Translations under genes and position numbers: made by a program | In this document: piece by piece, positions 34,911 through 44,455 of the stretch | Position numbering within the stretch: position 1 is the first letter of the stretch | Layout of the letters: every line of letters starts with the position of its first letter | Assembly (NCBI GenBank): GCA_947490975.1 | Contig: CANLHV010000001.1 | Coordinates: forward strand, 1 to 64,000 | Direction of reading: 5' to 3' | From: Acidimicrobiaceae bacterium | GTDB taxonomy: Bacteria; Actinomycetota; Acidimicrobiia; Acidimicrobiales; Ilumatobacteraceae | DNA: 64,000 nucleotides | The notes under the pieces: generated by a model | What the model saw: only the letters and a program-made list of their open reading frames with translations | Databases searched by the model: none | What the model was told of the DNA's origin: nothing

Positions 34911-37447
34911 TTTGACTTACCTCGACGTCGCGCGATCACTTCGCTGGGCAAACTAGAGATATCACCACAGCCCATTGATATACACAGATCACCGTCTTTG
35001 ATTTCATCTGCCAAGAACTCTACGAGATTTGTGCGACTGGGTTGATATATGACGCGACTGTTTGGGTGCGATTCAAGAATTGCATCGACAACAAGCTGAC
35101 CTGTGACACCCGAAATTGGCTCGGTGCCAGAAGAATAAATGTCAGTAATCACTACTAGGTCAGCAGCGACGAACGAATCGGCATAGAGGTGCGAAATCAC
35201 CGACATGCGATTGAATCGATTTGGTTGAAAAACTGCCACGACACGCGACCAGTTGTCTGACTCGTCACGAACACCTGAGAGCACGGCAGAAATCTCGTTT
35301 GGTAAGTGGGCGTAATCATCTACAAATGTCGCGCCGTGATCTACGCCTTGAACATCGAATCGACGAGCAACTCCACCAAAATTGCTCAACGCCTGCGCAG
35401 CCTGTTCGAATTCAACACCGAACTGCATCGCCATTGCAAGAGCGGCGAGCGCATTACTTACGTTGTGATGGCCCCGCAACGGAAGATTTATGCGACCGAG
35501 CTCAACACTCTGCGAGCCGAGATTTTGAGCGACACCAAACGAAGAACTTCCATTTTTGAACTTGATCGAAGTAGCAACAAAATCGGCTGAAGACTTGTCG
35601 TTGACAGAATATGTAATTGCATTGTGCGTTTGAGCAATCAAGGCGCATGCCGGGTCATCGAGACACAAAACTCGAGGTCCGGCAATGTTGCCGACATAGT
35701 CAAAGAAACTTTGCTCAATGGCGGCCTGCGTTTTGAAATGATCTAGATGATCAATGTCGATGTTCGTCAAAATTGTTGCAGCAAGTGGAAGCTGAGCATG
35801 GGTGCCATCGCTTTCATCAGCCTCGACCACGAACAGCTCACTATTCGACCACGATGCGCCACGATTCAGTGAAATTACGTCGCCACCGATCAGATAACTC
35901 GGGTTTTTGCCGGCGCCAAGCAAAATAGTTGTGAGCATCGACGAAGTTGTTGTCTTGCCGTGCGTGCCAGCGACACCAACGCTTGTGGCGCAACGGCAAA
36001 TACTTGCAAGAGTTTCAGCTCGTGAGAGAACACGAATATTTAAATCACGTGCTTTTTGATATTCAATGTTTGACTCGGCGATCGCTGGCGAACCAGTAAC
36101 GAAATCACAACCTAAAACAACTTCTGGATTGTGACCAATATTAATTGTGATACCAAGATTCTCGAGCCGAGTTGTTAACTCTGACCGACGAATATCGCTA
36201 CCCGAAACTTGATGACCCATTTCGGCCAGAACTGTGGCAACAGCCGACATTCCAGGGCCACCGACACCGACGATATGAACTCGTTTCGGCTCGCGCAAGT
36301 CAATGTGTTGTCTACCTTTTTGTCCTGCCACACTGAAAATCAATTCGGTGAGAGTTGACTCACGGTGCTGCTTGCCAGCCAACCATGCGGCATTGGCAAG
36401 CACTCGAAGTTTGGCTTGATCGTCAATCAAGTCAATGATTTGATCGGCGATTTCATTGTTAGTGGTCTTTCTTTCATTGATTACCAATGACCCGCCAAGA
36501 TCGTCAAGCCATTTTGCGTTTGCGGTTTGATGATCTTCTGCGGCGCCACTCCACGGAACGAGCACGCTGGCGATTCCGATTGTTGAAAGTTCAGCGATAG
36601 TGCTTGCGCCTGCACGTGCAACGACGAGATCAGACGCGCTGTACACATCTTGCATCGCTACAGTCGACTTAAGCCGACGATAAACGATCTCTGTGTCATT
36701 ATCAAGAATTGGAAGGTCATCGTCGATGTATCTCTCGCCAGTCAAATGAATGACACAAATATCGTTTCGGCTTTGATTGTTTTCGACAAGTGTTCGCGCA
36801 ACAGAATTTAGTTTCGCTGAACCTAGAGACCCACCTGTAATGCAAATAACTTTTCGATCAATTGGTATCGATAGTCGCGTGCGAGCATCGGTTCTAGTTG
36901 ATGACAGATCAAGATTTCGCAACACTCGGCGAACTGGCGCACCGGTAAGAGTTGCATTTATAAGTTTTGATGGCAAATACGCGACTGCAACGCCAGAAGC
37001 ACTTCGCGCCTGTAAACGGGTTGCCAAACCAGGTTGTCGATCGTAAGAAACTGTGACGACGGGTATCTTCAACTTTTTTGCGGCACGTGTTGCTGGCACA
37101 CTCACGTATCCACCAACCGACACAACTACAGAGGGTCGCAAACTTGATAGAAGTCGCTCGGCATGTCGCGAGGCGTTGCGTAACACTTGAAAAGTGCGGA
37201 AATTTTTCTTAAGTGCTCGCGGCGACAAACCCCGACCAAAGCCCTGAACGGTTAACAGCGACATCGGAATACCAGTTGGTGGCACGAGAGTCGTTTCGAT
37301 GCCGTTTGTTGATCCAACAAAATGCAATTGATCTTTAGAGACGCCACCATCTTGCAGCAATTCTGCAATTGCCAGCGCGGGTATTACATGACCGCTAGTT
37401 CCTCCACCAGTTATGACGGCAAAGAAAGTGGGGCGAGAGGCGGTCAA
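34907..37447 (-). CDS. MurG-MurC fusion: lipid II glycosyltransferase joined to UDP-MurNAc--L-alanine ligase
   Basis: An 846-residue open frame holding two cell-wall enzymes. Residues 1-374 are MurG, which adds GlcNAc to lipid I: GGGTSGHVIPALA (14-26), SVGGYVSVPA, ITGGSLGSAKLN (203-214), ARAGASTIAEL and PWSGAAEDHQTANA. The usual acceptor-loop HEQN reads YDRQ at 135-138. Residues 388-846 are MurC: HIVGVGGPGMSAVA (391-404) and the P-loop GTHGKTT (494-500), then DESDGTH and the C-terminal ligase domain. Only about 12 residues separate the parts. The order of reactions is far apart (MurC early, MurG last), so the fusion may serve scaffolding. It follows ftsW by 23 bases. Confidence 0.95.
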   Translation of the reverse strand: MTASRPTFFAVITGGGTSGHVIPALAIAELLQDGGVSKDQLHFVGSTNGIETTLVPPTGIPMSLLTVQGFGRGLSPRALKKNFRTFQVLRNASRHAERLLSSLRPSVVVSVGGYVSVPATRAAKKLKIPVVTVSYDRQPGLATRLQARSASGVAVAYLPSKLINATLTGAPVRRVLRNLDLSSTRTDARTRLSIPIDRKVICITGGSLGSAKLNSVARTLVENNQSRNDICVIHLTGERYIDDDLPILDNDTEIVYRRLKSTVAMQDVYSASDLVVARAGASTIAELSTIGIASVLVPWSGAAEDHQTANAKWLDDLGGSLVINERKTTNNEIADQIIDLIDDQAKLRVLANAAWLAGKQHRESTLTELIFSVAGQKGRQHIDLREPKRVHIVGVGGPGMSAVATVLAEMGHQVSGSDIRRSELTTRLENLGITINIGHNPEVVLGCDFVTGSPAIAESNIEYQKARDLNIRVLSRAETLASICRCATSVGVAGTHGKTTTSSMLTTILLGAGKNPSYLIGGDVISLNRGASWSNSELFVVEADESDGTHAQLPLAATILTNIDIDHLDHFKTQAAIEQSFFDYVGNIAGPRVLCLDDPACALIAQTHNAITYSVNDKSSADFVATSIKFKNGSSSFGVAQNLGSQSVELGRINLPLRGHHNVSNALAALAMAMQFGVEFEQAAQALSNFGGVARRFDVQGVDHGATFVDDYAHLPNEISAVLSGVRDESDNWSRVVAVFQPNRFNRMSVISHLYADSFVAADLVVITDIYSSGTEPISGVTGQLVVDAILESHPNSRVIYQPSRTNLVEFLADEIKDGDLCISMGCGDISSLPSEVIARRRGKSN

Positions 37448-37470
37448 GAGGTTCTACTTGTGAAGATTGC

Positions 37471-38673
37471 TCACTTCATATTACGCGCGACATTCATCAA
37501 CAGCCCTGCTGCCGACATGCACACCAACAACGAACTTCCGCCGTACGAGATGAGCGGCAGTGTTAAACCAGTCACGGGCATCGAACCAGTGACCCCACCG
37601 ATATTGATGATTGCTTGAATTGCAAACCACATGGTTACGCCACCCGCGAGAAGTGCTCCGAATCGTTCTTCTGCACCGAGTGAGGCGCGCAAGCCGAACA
37701 CGACGAGAGTTAAGAAACCGCCGATTACAACAGCGGCACCAATCAAACCCATCTCTTCGGCAATCGTCGAAAAAATAAAGTCACTGTGCGCTAGCGGAAC
37801 ATAACCCCACTTGCCTGTGCCCGCACCGACGCCGACGCCAGAAACCCCACCGTTAGAAATAGACAGTATCGATTGCCAAACTTGATAACCGAAAGAGCCC
37901 TTTGTTTCATCTAAGTTCAAAAAGGCTGTCCAGCGATTTCGTCGCGATGAAGTAACCATTGTAAAAAATAGTGCGGCAAGAGCGCCTGAGCCGGCGATGG
38001 TGTTAACAATTCTCATCGGAATGCCAGCCATGCACATGATTGCCAAAACGATGCAAGTCAAAACGATTGCACCACCCAGGTCGCGTTGAAGAATGCACAA
38101 TGCAACTGACGCAACCAAGGCAATAATCACAGGGCGTGATGTTCGATTGAAATTAGTGACTTCTTTTTGGCGACGACCAAGAAGGTTTGCGCAGTAGACC
38201 AAAAGTGCCAACTTCAAAAACTCTGAGGGTTGAAAGCCAACCGGACCCATTGCTACCCACGCGCGAGCACCGTTGATGCTGACACCGATGTTTGGTGCGA
38301 AGGGCAAGAACATTAACCCGAATGCGATGATCAAAACCGGAAATACAAATCGTCGCAACAACGAATAAGGAAAGCGAAAGAAAAACGCCATGCCTAGCCC
38401 GCCAACAGATGCCCACATCAACTGCTTGAAGAACATCGTCCACGGTGAAAATCCGCGATTCAGTGCGACGATCGAAGATGACGACATAACCATCACCAGA
38501 CCGAATGTCACAAGTGTCAGCACTGTGAGAAAAATCATGAAGAAAGTTGTGTTGGCAGGCTTCTGTGCAACTCGACGAGATGAAAGCAAACCACCACGAT
38601 CAAGAACTGCTCGACGACGTTGAGCGAGAGTCATCGTTCGATTTGGGGTTGTTGCTGAAGTTGCTGTGCTCAT
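37471..38673 (-). CDS. ftsW: FtsW, SEDS peptidoglycan glycosyltransferase of the divisome
   Basis: A 400-residue polytopic SEDS protein that polymerises lipid II with its partner FtsI. About ten membrane segments begin at residue 43. Conserved blocks include GARAWVAMGPVGFQPSEFLK, LQRDLGGAIV and PVTGLTLPLISYGGSSLL near the C terminus. The N terminus (1-40) is cytoplasmic and basic. Position between murD and murG identifies it as FtsW rather than RodA. Confidence 0.96.
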   Translation of the reverse strand: MSTATSATTPNRTMTLAQRRRAVLDRGGLLSSRRVAQKPANTTFFMIFLTVLTLVTFGLVMVMSSSSIVALNRGFSPWTMFFKQLMWASVGGLGMAFFFRFPYSLLRRFVFPVLIIAFGLMFLPFAPNIGVSINGARAWVAMGPVGFQPSEFLKLALLVYCANLLGRRQKEVTNFNRTSRPVIIALVASVALCILQRDLGGAIVLTCIVLAIMCMAGIPMRIVNTIAGSGALAALFFTMVTSSRRNRWTAFLNLDETKGSFGYQVWQSILSISNGGVSGVGVGAGTGKWGYVPLAHSDFIFSTIAEEMGLIGAAVVIGGFLTLVVFGLRASLGAEERFGALLAGGVTMWFAIQAIINIGGVTGSMPVTGLTLPLISYGGSSLLVCMSAAGLLMNVARNMK

Positions 38674-38688
38674 GTTTCCTCGACTTTG

Positions 38689-40032
38689 TTAGTTTTTGAC
38701 TTGCTTGCTATTGATTAATGTCATTACTTCATTTTTGAAATCGGTTCCCCGCTCGCCATAGTTTTTGTACCAGTCGTAACTAGCGCAACCTGGCGAGAGC
38801 AAAACGACATCTCCTGAAGCAGCGAATTTGCTGGCGCAACTCACCGCGTCGCGCATCGAACTACAAATTTTGACCTCACACACTTTCGAAAATACCGTGG
38901 CGATGTCTTTTGCGGCGGTTCCGATTGCCACAACTGCCTTGACTTTGTCAGCATTCTTGGCCATCTCAGTTAGATCTAGACCTTTGTTTTTGCCGCCAGC
39001 AATCAACACAATCGACTCAAACGAATTGAGCGCGACACCCGATGCATGCGGGCTCGTTGCCTTCGAGTCGTTAAACCAACGAACGCCCTCGCTCTCAGCA
39101 ACAAACTCAATTCGGTGCGGCGCATTGACAAAACTTCGCAAAGCCTGCGCAACTTGATTGCGATTCGCAAGGCCAGCCTCAATTGTGATCGCCGCTGCGG
39201 CCAGCGCGTTGGTTACGTCGTGCGGCAGACTTCGCGCCATTTCATTGCGATGCAAGATTTCACCTGACGGACACGTCAGCACACCGTTTGACACGCGATA
39301 GTCACCAGTGTCTGCACCGAAACTTACAACCCGAGCACCGCATAATTTTGCGACTTTTGTGATCGATTGATCAGCTACCGGCACGACTGCCACATCTGTT
39401 GGCTGTAAGTGTGCCCAAATTTTGGCTTTGGCTTCGTGATACGAGCCAAGCGAAGTATGCCAATCTAAATGGTCGGGAGCAAAGTTCAACCACACTGAAG
39501 CCTTGGCGCGAAATGATTGAGTCAGCGCCAAACGAAAACTTGAACACTCAACTGCAAACGCTTGCGCGTCGGTACGTAACGCTGCAATCAAAGGTAGGTC
39601 GGTATTGCCAACTGCAAGAGATTTTTTGCCCGCTGAATTTATAATCGCCGCCGCCATTAAAGTCGTCGTCGTTTTGCCATCAGTGCCGGTGACTGCGACC
39701 ATCGGTCGAGGTGCTGATGACTGCTGTTCGATTTGATAAGCAAGTTCGATTTCAGACATCACGGGTTTTTGCAATCGACGTGACTCATCAAACAACTGGT
39801 GAGTCTCAGGCAAGCCTGGCGCGGGCACAACACGATCAGATTTATGTAAGAGTGCAGCAATCTCAGCGGCTGTTGGCCGAAATTGAATCTCGCTTTTTAG
39901 TTGACGTGCAAACTCTGCGTTACTTTCAGATTCAAGATCATCGACCAGAATCACGCTCTCACCACGCGACACAAGCTCGCTAGCCACCGCTCGCCCGGCG
40001 ACGGCAAGTCCGTAAACGAGAGTTGTCGTCAT
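38689..40032 (-). CDS. murD: UDP-N-acetylmuramoylalanine--D-glutamate ligase
   Basis: MurD adds D-glutamate to UDP-MurNAc-L-Ala. From the ATG at 40032, one base after the mraY stop (TGAGATG), the protein has 447 residues. It opens TTTLVYGLAVAGRAVASELV, has the P-loop VTGTDGKTTTTLM, NFAPDHLDWHTS and WFNDSKATSPHASGVAL, all as expected. The open frame extends 16 codons further into mraY, but that part is not MurD-like. Confidence 0.96.
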   Translation of the reverse strand: MTTTLVYGLAVAGRAVASELVSRGESVILVDDLESESNAEFARQLKSEIQFRPTAAEIAALLHKSDRVVPAPGLPETHQLFDESRRLQKPVMSEIELAYQIEQQSSAPRPMVAVTGTDGKTTTTLMAAAIINSAGKKSLAVGNTDLPLIAALRTDAQAFAVECSSFRLALTQSFRAKASVWLNFAPDHLDWHTSLGSYHEAKAKIWAHLQPTDVAVVPVADQSITKVAKLCGARVVSFGADTGDYRVSNGVLTCPSGEILHRNEMARSLPHDVTNALAAAAITIEAGLANRNQVAQALRSFVNAPHRIEFVAESEGVRWFNDSKATSPHASGVALNSFESIVLIAGGKNKGLDLTEMAKNADKVKAVVAIGTAAKDIATVFSKVCEVKICSSMRDAVSCASKFAASGDVVLLSPGCASYDWYKNYGERGTDFKNEVMTLINSKQVKN

Positions 40033-40033
40033 C

Positions 40034-41098
40034 TCAGCGTCGAAACCCATAGAGACTTTGAATATTTGTGAAGTCGGCAATGAAAGCCGCCACGGCAGTC
40101 GCTACAAAGATCGCCGAGATAATCCAAAAACGAATAATCACGGTTGTCTCTGGCCAGCCACTTTGCTCAAAGTGATGATGAATCGGAGAGTTTTTGAACA
40201 AACGTTTTTTACGACCCGATGCTTTGAAAACTCCCATTTGAATCGCAACCGAACCGGCTTCGATCACATTGATTGCGCAAATCAGTGGCAAAAGAAGATG
40301 CGTGTTCGTCGTGACCGCAAGCAGACCGAGAGCAGTGCCAAGCCCGAGAGCGCCGACATCGCCCATGAAAATTCGTGCTGGTGCGGCATTCCACCAAAGG
40401 AACCCGCCACAAGCACCTGCCAAAGAAGCAGCAAGCACCGCGAGGTCAAGCGGGTTTACAACATCGCTATAAATTTGTGGATTTCTAAACGCCCAATATG
40501 CGATGACGGTGAAGGCGATGAAACCAAACGATGCAGAACCAGCGGCCAAACCGTCGAGTCCGTCTGTCACGTTTACTGCATTTGATGTGCCCCAAACCAT
40601 TAACGCTGTCCAGATCACAAAAAGCGGCCACGTAAATGTGATGCCCGGCAAATCTGCTCGTGTAAACGAAAGTGTTTCACTAACACCAGTTGCGGCCGTC
40701 AACCACCAAGTTAAAGCGATGCAAATGGCGAAAGTGATGTAGCCCTTTTTCTTCCAGAAAAGTCCACGATTATGTTGACGTTGCACTTTAAGAAAGTCGT
40801 CAAGGAAGCCGACAAAGCCAAGCACAAACACGGCGGCCCAGATAATCATCGACTGATCTGAAAACGGCAACCCATCTCTAAGGTGGGCAACGAACCAACC
40901 AAGCGCGCCTGAAAACAAAATTGCAATTCCGCCCATTGTTGGCGTGCCTTGCTTGCTCATGTGCTGCACTGGTCCGCGATCTTCGGCACCAAGAATTGGC
41001 TGACCTTTACCAATGCGCTTGAACACGGCAATCAAAACTCGTGTGCCAATAAGCGATGCAATCATCGCCACGGCGGCCGCAGTGAGAATCGCAATCAT
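40034..41098 (-). CDS. mraY: Phospho-N-acetylmuramoyl-pentapeptide-transferase MraY
   Basis: MraY moves phospho-MurNAc-pentapeptide to undecaprenyl phosphate, giving lipid I. The 354-residue protein has about ten membrane segments and the family blocks QHMSKQGTPTMGGIAIL, FLDDFLKVQRQHNRGL, NAVNVTDGLDGLAAG, FMGDVGALGLGTALG and the histidine motif NSPIHHHFE. It overlaps the murE stop by 4 bases (ATGA). murF, usually between murE and mraY, is absent. Confidence 0.97.
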   Translation of the reverse strand: MIAILTAAAVAMIASLIGTRVLIAVFKRIGKGQPILGAEDRGPVQHMSKQGTPTMGGIAILFSGALGWFVAHLRDGLPFSDQSMIIWAAVFVLGFVGFLDDFLKVQRQHNRGLFWKKKGYITFAICIALTWWLTAATGVSETLSFTRADLPGITFTWPLFVIWTALMVWGTSNAVNVTDGLDGLAAGSASFGFIAFTVIAYWAFRNPQIYSDVVNPLDLAVLAASLAGACGGFLWWNAAPARIFMGDVGALGLGTALGLLAVTTNTHLLLPLICAINVIEAGSVAIQMGVFKASGRKKRLFKNSPIHHHFEQSGWPETTVIIRFWIISAIFVATAVAAFIADFTNIQSLYGFRR

Positions 41099-42543
41099 GA
41101 AGCAGCCTTCAACAGCTCACGCGAAACCTGAACATCGCTGAACGGCGTTTCATTTGCGCCAATTGTCTGGGTTGTCTCATGACCCTTACCGGCGATTATC
41201 ACTATGTCGCCAGGTTTGGCTGCCGCAAACGCTGCAGTGATTGCAAGTCGACGATCTAACTCGGTAATCACTTTGCTCGAAACGCCTGAACCATTTGAAA
41301 CCCCTTGTAGAACTTCTTTGACGATTGTCTGGGCGTCTTCATATCTGGGATTATCTGAAGTGATGTACACGACATCTGCGAACTTTGTCGCAACATCGCC
41401 CATCTTAGGTCTTTTCGACTGATCTCGCCCGCCCCCACAACCAAAGACAACTATCACTCGTGCTTGTTCGCCGACAATTTTGCGACCAGCAAGCAAAACA
41501 TTTTGTAGCGCCTCGGGTGTGTGCGCGTAATCAACAACCACAGAAAAATCTTGTCCTTCACTAACAGACTCAAACCTTCCGGGCACAGCGCTTGCAGCAG
41601 CCAAACCTTTAGCGATGTCACCAACAGTGACACCAAGTTTGGCTGCTGCAGTCGCGGCAGCTAGCGCGTTCATTACATTGAAATTTCCACCCATCAATGA
41701 TTCGATTTTTTGACCCTGCCAATCGAATGAAATCTTTGATGCATCGGCGTGAACCGCTTTCGCATCTGACATGCCGAAAGATTCAATACATAGTTCTTTG
41801 TCTTTCGAGATGGTGTCGATTAGCAATGAACCCCGCACATCGTCTCGATTGATGATGCACAATTCTGTGAACTGGTTCGTGAAGAGCCTGGCTTTAGCCG
41901 CGAAATAATCTTCTATTGACTTGTGAAAATCAAGATGGTCTTGACCAAGATTTGTAAACACTGTCGCCTTGAAAGAGGTTCCTTCGACGCGACCCAGAGC
42001 AAGCGCGTGAGAAGAAACCTCCATCACAACTGCTTGACCGCCACGATTTAGTTCTTCGGCCAAAAGCCGCTGCAAATCTGTCGACTCTGGTGTCGTCCTC
42101 GAGCCGGTAAGTGTGCCAATCACGGATGTCGACCAGCCGTGCTGTCGCAAGATTGACGCCAACATGTGCGCAGTTGTCGTCTTGCCATTAGTGCCAGTAA
42201 TACCAATTACATTCAGTTTTTCGCTTGGTCGATTGAACAGCTCTGCGGCGAGATATCCCATCGACGAGCGCACGTCGCTAACGAATACTTGTGTTATGTC
42301 GACTTCGACGCGTCGCTCGACAAGCAGTGCGATGGCGCCATTTGCTGCCGCAACTTTTGCAAAATTGTGACCGTCGGCGTTTTCGCCCACGATGCAACAA
42401 AAGATACTTCCGCGAGAAACCTTCGAAGAATCATGCGTAATGTCCGAAACTTTTATCTTTGCGTTGCCAATAATTTGATTAACGACAATTTCAGATGTAC
42501 TTGCCAGTAATTCATCTAACTGGCGTTCCATTTTTACTGACAT
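41095..42543 (-). CDS. murE: UDP-MurNAc-L-Ala-D-Glu--2,6-diaminopimelate ligase MurE
   Basis: MurE adds the third peptide residue. The substrate motif DNPR (397-400 counted from the ATG at 42543) marks the meso-diaminopimelate type, so the wall is expected to be DAP-based. The P-loop is ITGTNGKTTT. ATG 42543 is one base after the ftsI stop (TGAGATG, the same junction as mraY-murD); the six codons upstream lie in ftsI. With 482 residues the length is normal and there is no MurF fusion. Confidence 0.96.
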   Translation of the reverse strand: MSVKMERQLDELLASTSEIVVNQIIGNAKIKVSDITHDSSKVSRGSIFCCIVGENADGHNFAKVAAANGAIALLVERRVEVDITQVFVSDVRSSMGYLAAELFNRPSEKLNVIGITGTNGKTTTAHMLASILRQHGWSTSVIGTLTGSRTTPESTDLQRLLAEELNRGGQAVVMEVSSHALALGRVEGTSFKATVFTNLGQDHLDFHKSIEDYFAAKARLFTNQFTELCIINRDDVRGSLLIDTISKDKELCIESFGMSDAKAVHADASKISFDWQGQKIESLMGGNFNVMNALAAATAAAKLGVTVGDIAKGLAAASAVPGRFESVSEGQDFSVVVDYAHTPEALQNVLLAGRKIVGEQARVIVVFGCGGGRDQSKRPKMGDVATKFADVVYITSDNPRYEDAQTIVKEVLQGVSNGSGVSSKVITELDRRLAITAAFAAAKPGDIVIIAGKGHETTQTIGANETPFSDVQVSRELLKAAS

Positions 42544-42544
42544 C

Positions 42545-44455
42545 TCAGTGGCTCGGCCCAAGTTCTGCAGGGCGCGAACCGACGCAACCCAAGTCGTTGC
42601 CCTCAGGGCGAATGTTCAATTCGTTAATCAAGACTTGACCGATGCGTGCAAACACCGGTGCAGCTGCTGTGCCACCGAATCGATCGTTCGAATAAGGATC
42701 TGGTTCATCGATTGATACCAAAACAGTCATTCGCGGGTTGTTGGCCGGAAGGAAGCCAACGAAAGACGCAAAGTACGTTCTGGCGCCTTCATCGTTTGTG
42801 TATGTGCCGTTGTCCTGCAACTTATAAGCGGTACCTGTTTTGCCAGCGACGCTTATCCCAGGCATTTTCGCCAGTTTGCCGGTGCCATAGCAAACGACAT
42901 CTGTCATCAGTGTTGTCATGGTTTGGGCTGTCGACGCTGAAAGAACTTGGTGAGTTGCTGAAGCAGGAGTTGAAATTGTTGTGCCATCTTTGTCGGTTGA
43001 CTTAAGCAACATTTTTGGTGCGACATACACACCTTTGTTCGCGACGACATTTACAGCAGCTGTAAGTTGCAATGCAGTTGATGTATAGCCATAGCCGTAA
43101 GAGAACGAAAACTTTTCGGTGCCTTGCCATTTAGAGACCGGTCTCAAAGACCCGCGAGATTCACCTGGATACTCAACAGAAGTTTTCGTACCGAAACCGA
43201 ACAGTTTCAAATACTCGTGGTTCTTTTTTGTGTCAAGAGTTCTTGAAATCTGGATCGTGCCGATATTCGACGAATCGACAAAGATTTTGCGAACTGACAT
43301 ATCTTCAAGTCCGTGCGGGTAAGCATCTGTCACTTTGTATTCCCATTTGGTGCCCTTGTCAAAGACTTGATAGCCAGGAACACTGAACGACGAAGAAGTG
43401 TCTACAGCACCCTCGTTGATCGCCGCAGCAATACTGAAAACTTTGGCCACAGAACCTGGCTCGTTTGCTTCGACTGCTGCAAAGTTGCCAGATTGACTTG
43501 AATAAGTGCCATCTTCGTTGATACGAATATTCGACATCGCATAAATCTCACCAGTTTTCGTATCCATCACAATTGCCATGCCGCCACGCGCACCGAGACG
43601 CTCGACTTGCTGCTTGACGATGCCGTCGACTTGAAATTGAATAGTTCGATCAATCGTTGTAGTTAGTTGACCGCCGGACGTTGGCTCAAGAACCTCTCCT
43701 CCGCCAGCCGCAATCGACTTACCACTGCTATTGACTTCTCTAACAATTCGACCGTCAACGCCAGTCAAAAGGTCGTGATATTTAAGTTCAAGACCAGAAA
43801 TGCCAACTCCGTCAATATCGGTTCGACCAATAACCGCTTGCAAACTTGCACTCGAAAGTGCGCGGCCCGACTCACGATAAGAAGAAACACCCTTTAACCC
43901 AAGAGCCAAAATGGCGTCGGCGACTTCTTTGTCTGCCTGGCGGGCGATATAAACGAAACTCGAAGTCTTGTTCTGCAATTTGGTTGCAAGCTCAACTTCG
44001 GCCTGCGAGTCAAGTTGCAATACGCCGGCCACGACGTTGGCCACACCAACTGGGTCGACAACCGACCGCGGGTCAGCGAAGACAGTGCGGGTCGGAACAG
44101 GAAGTGCCAATTCTCGACCATTGCGATCCAAAATCGAACCACGCTCTGCACGAATGACCTGCACCCGAGTTCGCTGCGAGACACTTGCCTCGCGATAGTC
44201 GCCGGCCCAAACAGTTTGCAAAAGCGCCACTCGAACACCAAGCAGTGAAAGCAAAATCGCCACGACTACGAACATTGAGACGATGCGCTTGTGCATGTTG
44301 CCGCCCCGTAGATCTTTTGTGAAAAAATCTTTTGTCTTAGTTGTTGCCGAAGTTGCGCGATACGAAAGCTCAGAACTACGAACACGATTCGCATCAATTC
44401 GGTTATTCGAGCGACCACGACCACCGGATCGACTGCGTCCTGCGACGGTGCTCAT
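42545..44455 (-). CDS. ftsI: Peptidoglycan transpeptidase FtsI (class B PBP)
   Basis: The division-specific transpeptidase, 636 residues. A cytoplasmic Arg/Ser-rich N terminus (1-55) precedes a membrane helix (57-80). The PBP dimerisation domain follows with ERGSILDRNGRELAL. The catalytic triad motifs are SVAK (335-338), SSN (395-397) and KTG (539-541). No PASTA domains are present. It overlaps ftsL by 4 bases and is followed by murE. Confidence 0.96.
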   Translation of the reverse strand: MSTVAGRSRSGGRGRSNNRIDANRVRSSELSYRATSATTKTKDFFTKDLRGGNMHKRIVSMFVVVAILLSLLGVRVALLQTVWAGDYREASVSQRTRVQVIRAERGSILDRNGRELALPVPTRTVFADPRSVVDPVGVANVVAGVLQLDSQAEVELATKLQNKTSSFVYIARQADKEVADAILALGLKGVSSYRESGRALSSASLQAVIGRTDIDGVGISGLELKYHDLLTGVDGRIVREVNSSGKSIAAGGGEVLEPTSGGQLTTTIDRTIQFQVDGIVKQQVERLGARGGMAIVMDTKTGEIYAMSNIRINEDGTYSSQSGNFAAVEANEPGSVAKVFSIAAAINEGAVDTSSSFSVPGYQVFDKGTKWEYKVTDAYPHGLEDMSVRKIFVDSSNIGTIQISRTLDTKKNHEYLKLFGFGTKTSVEYPGESRGSLRPVSKWQGTEKFSFSYGYGYTSTALQLTAAVNVVANKGVYVAPKMLLKSTDKDGTTISTPASATHQVLSASTAQTMTTLMTDVVCYGTGKLAKMPGISVAGKTGTAYKLQDNGTYTNDEGARTYFASFVGFLPANNPRMTVLVSIDEPDPYSNDRFGGTAAAPVFARIGQVLINELNIRPEGNDLGCVGSRPAELGPSH

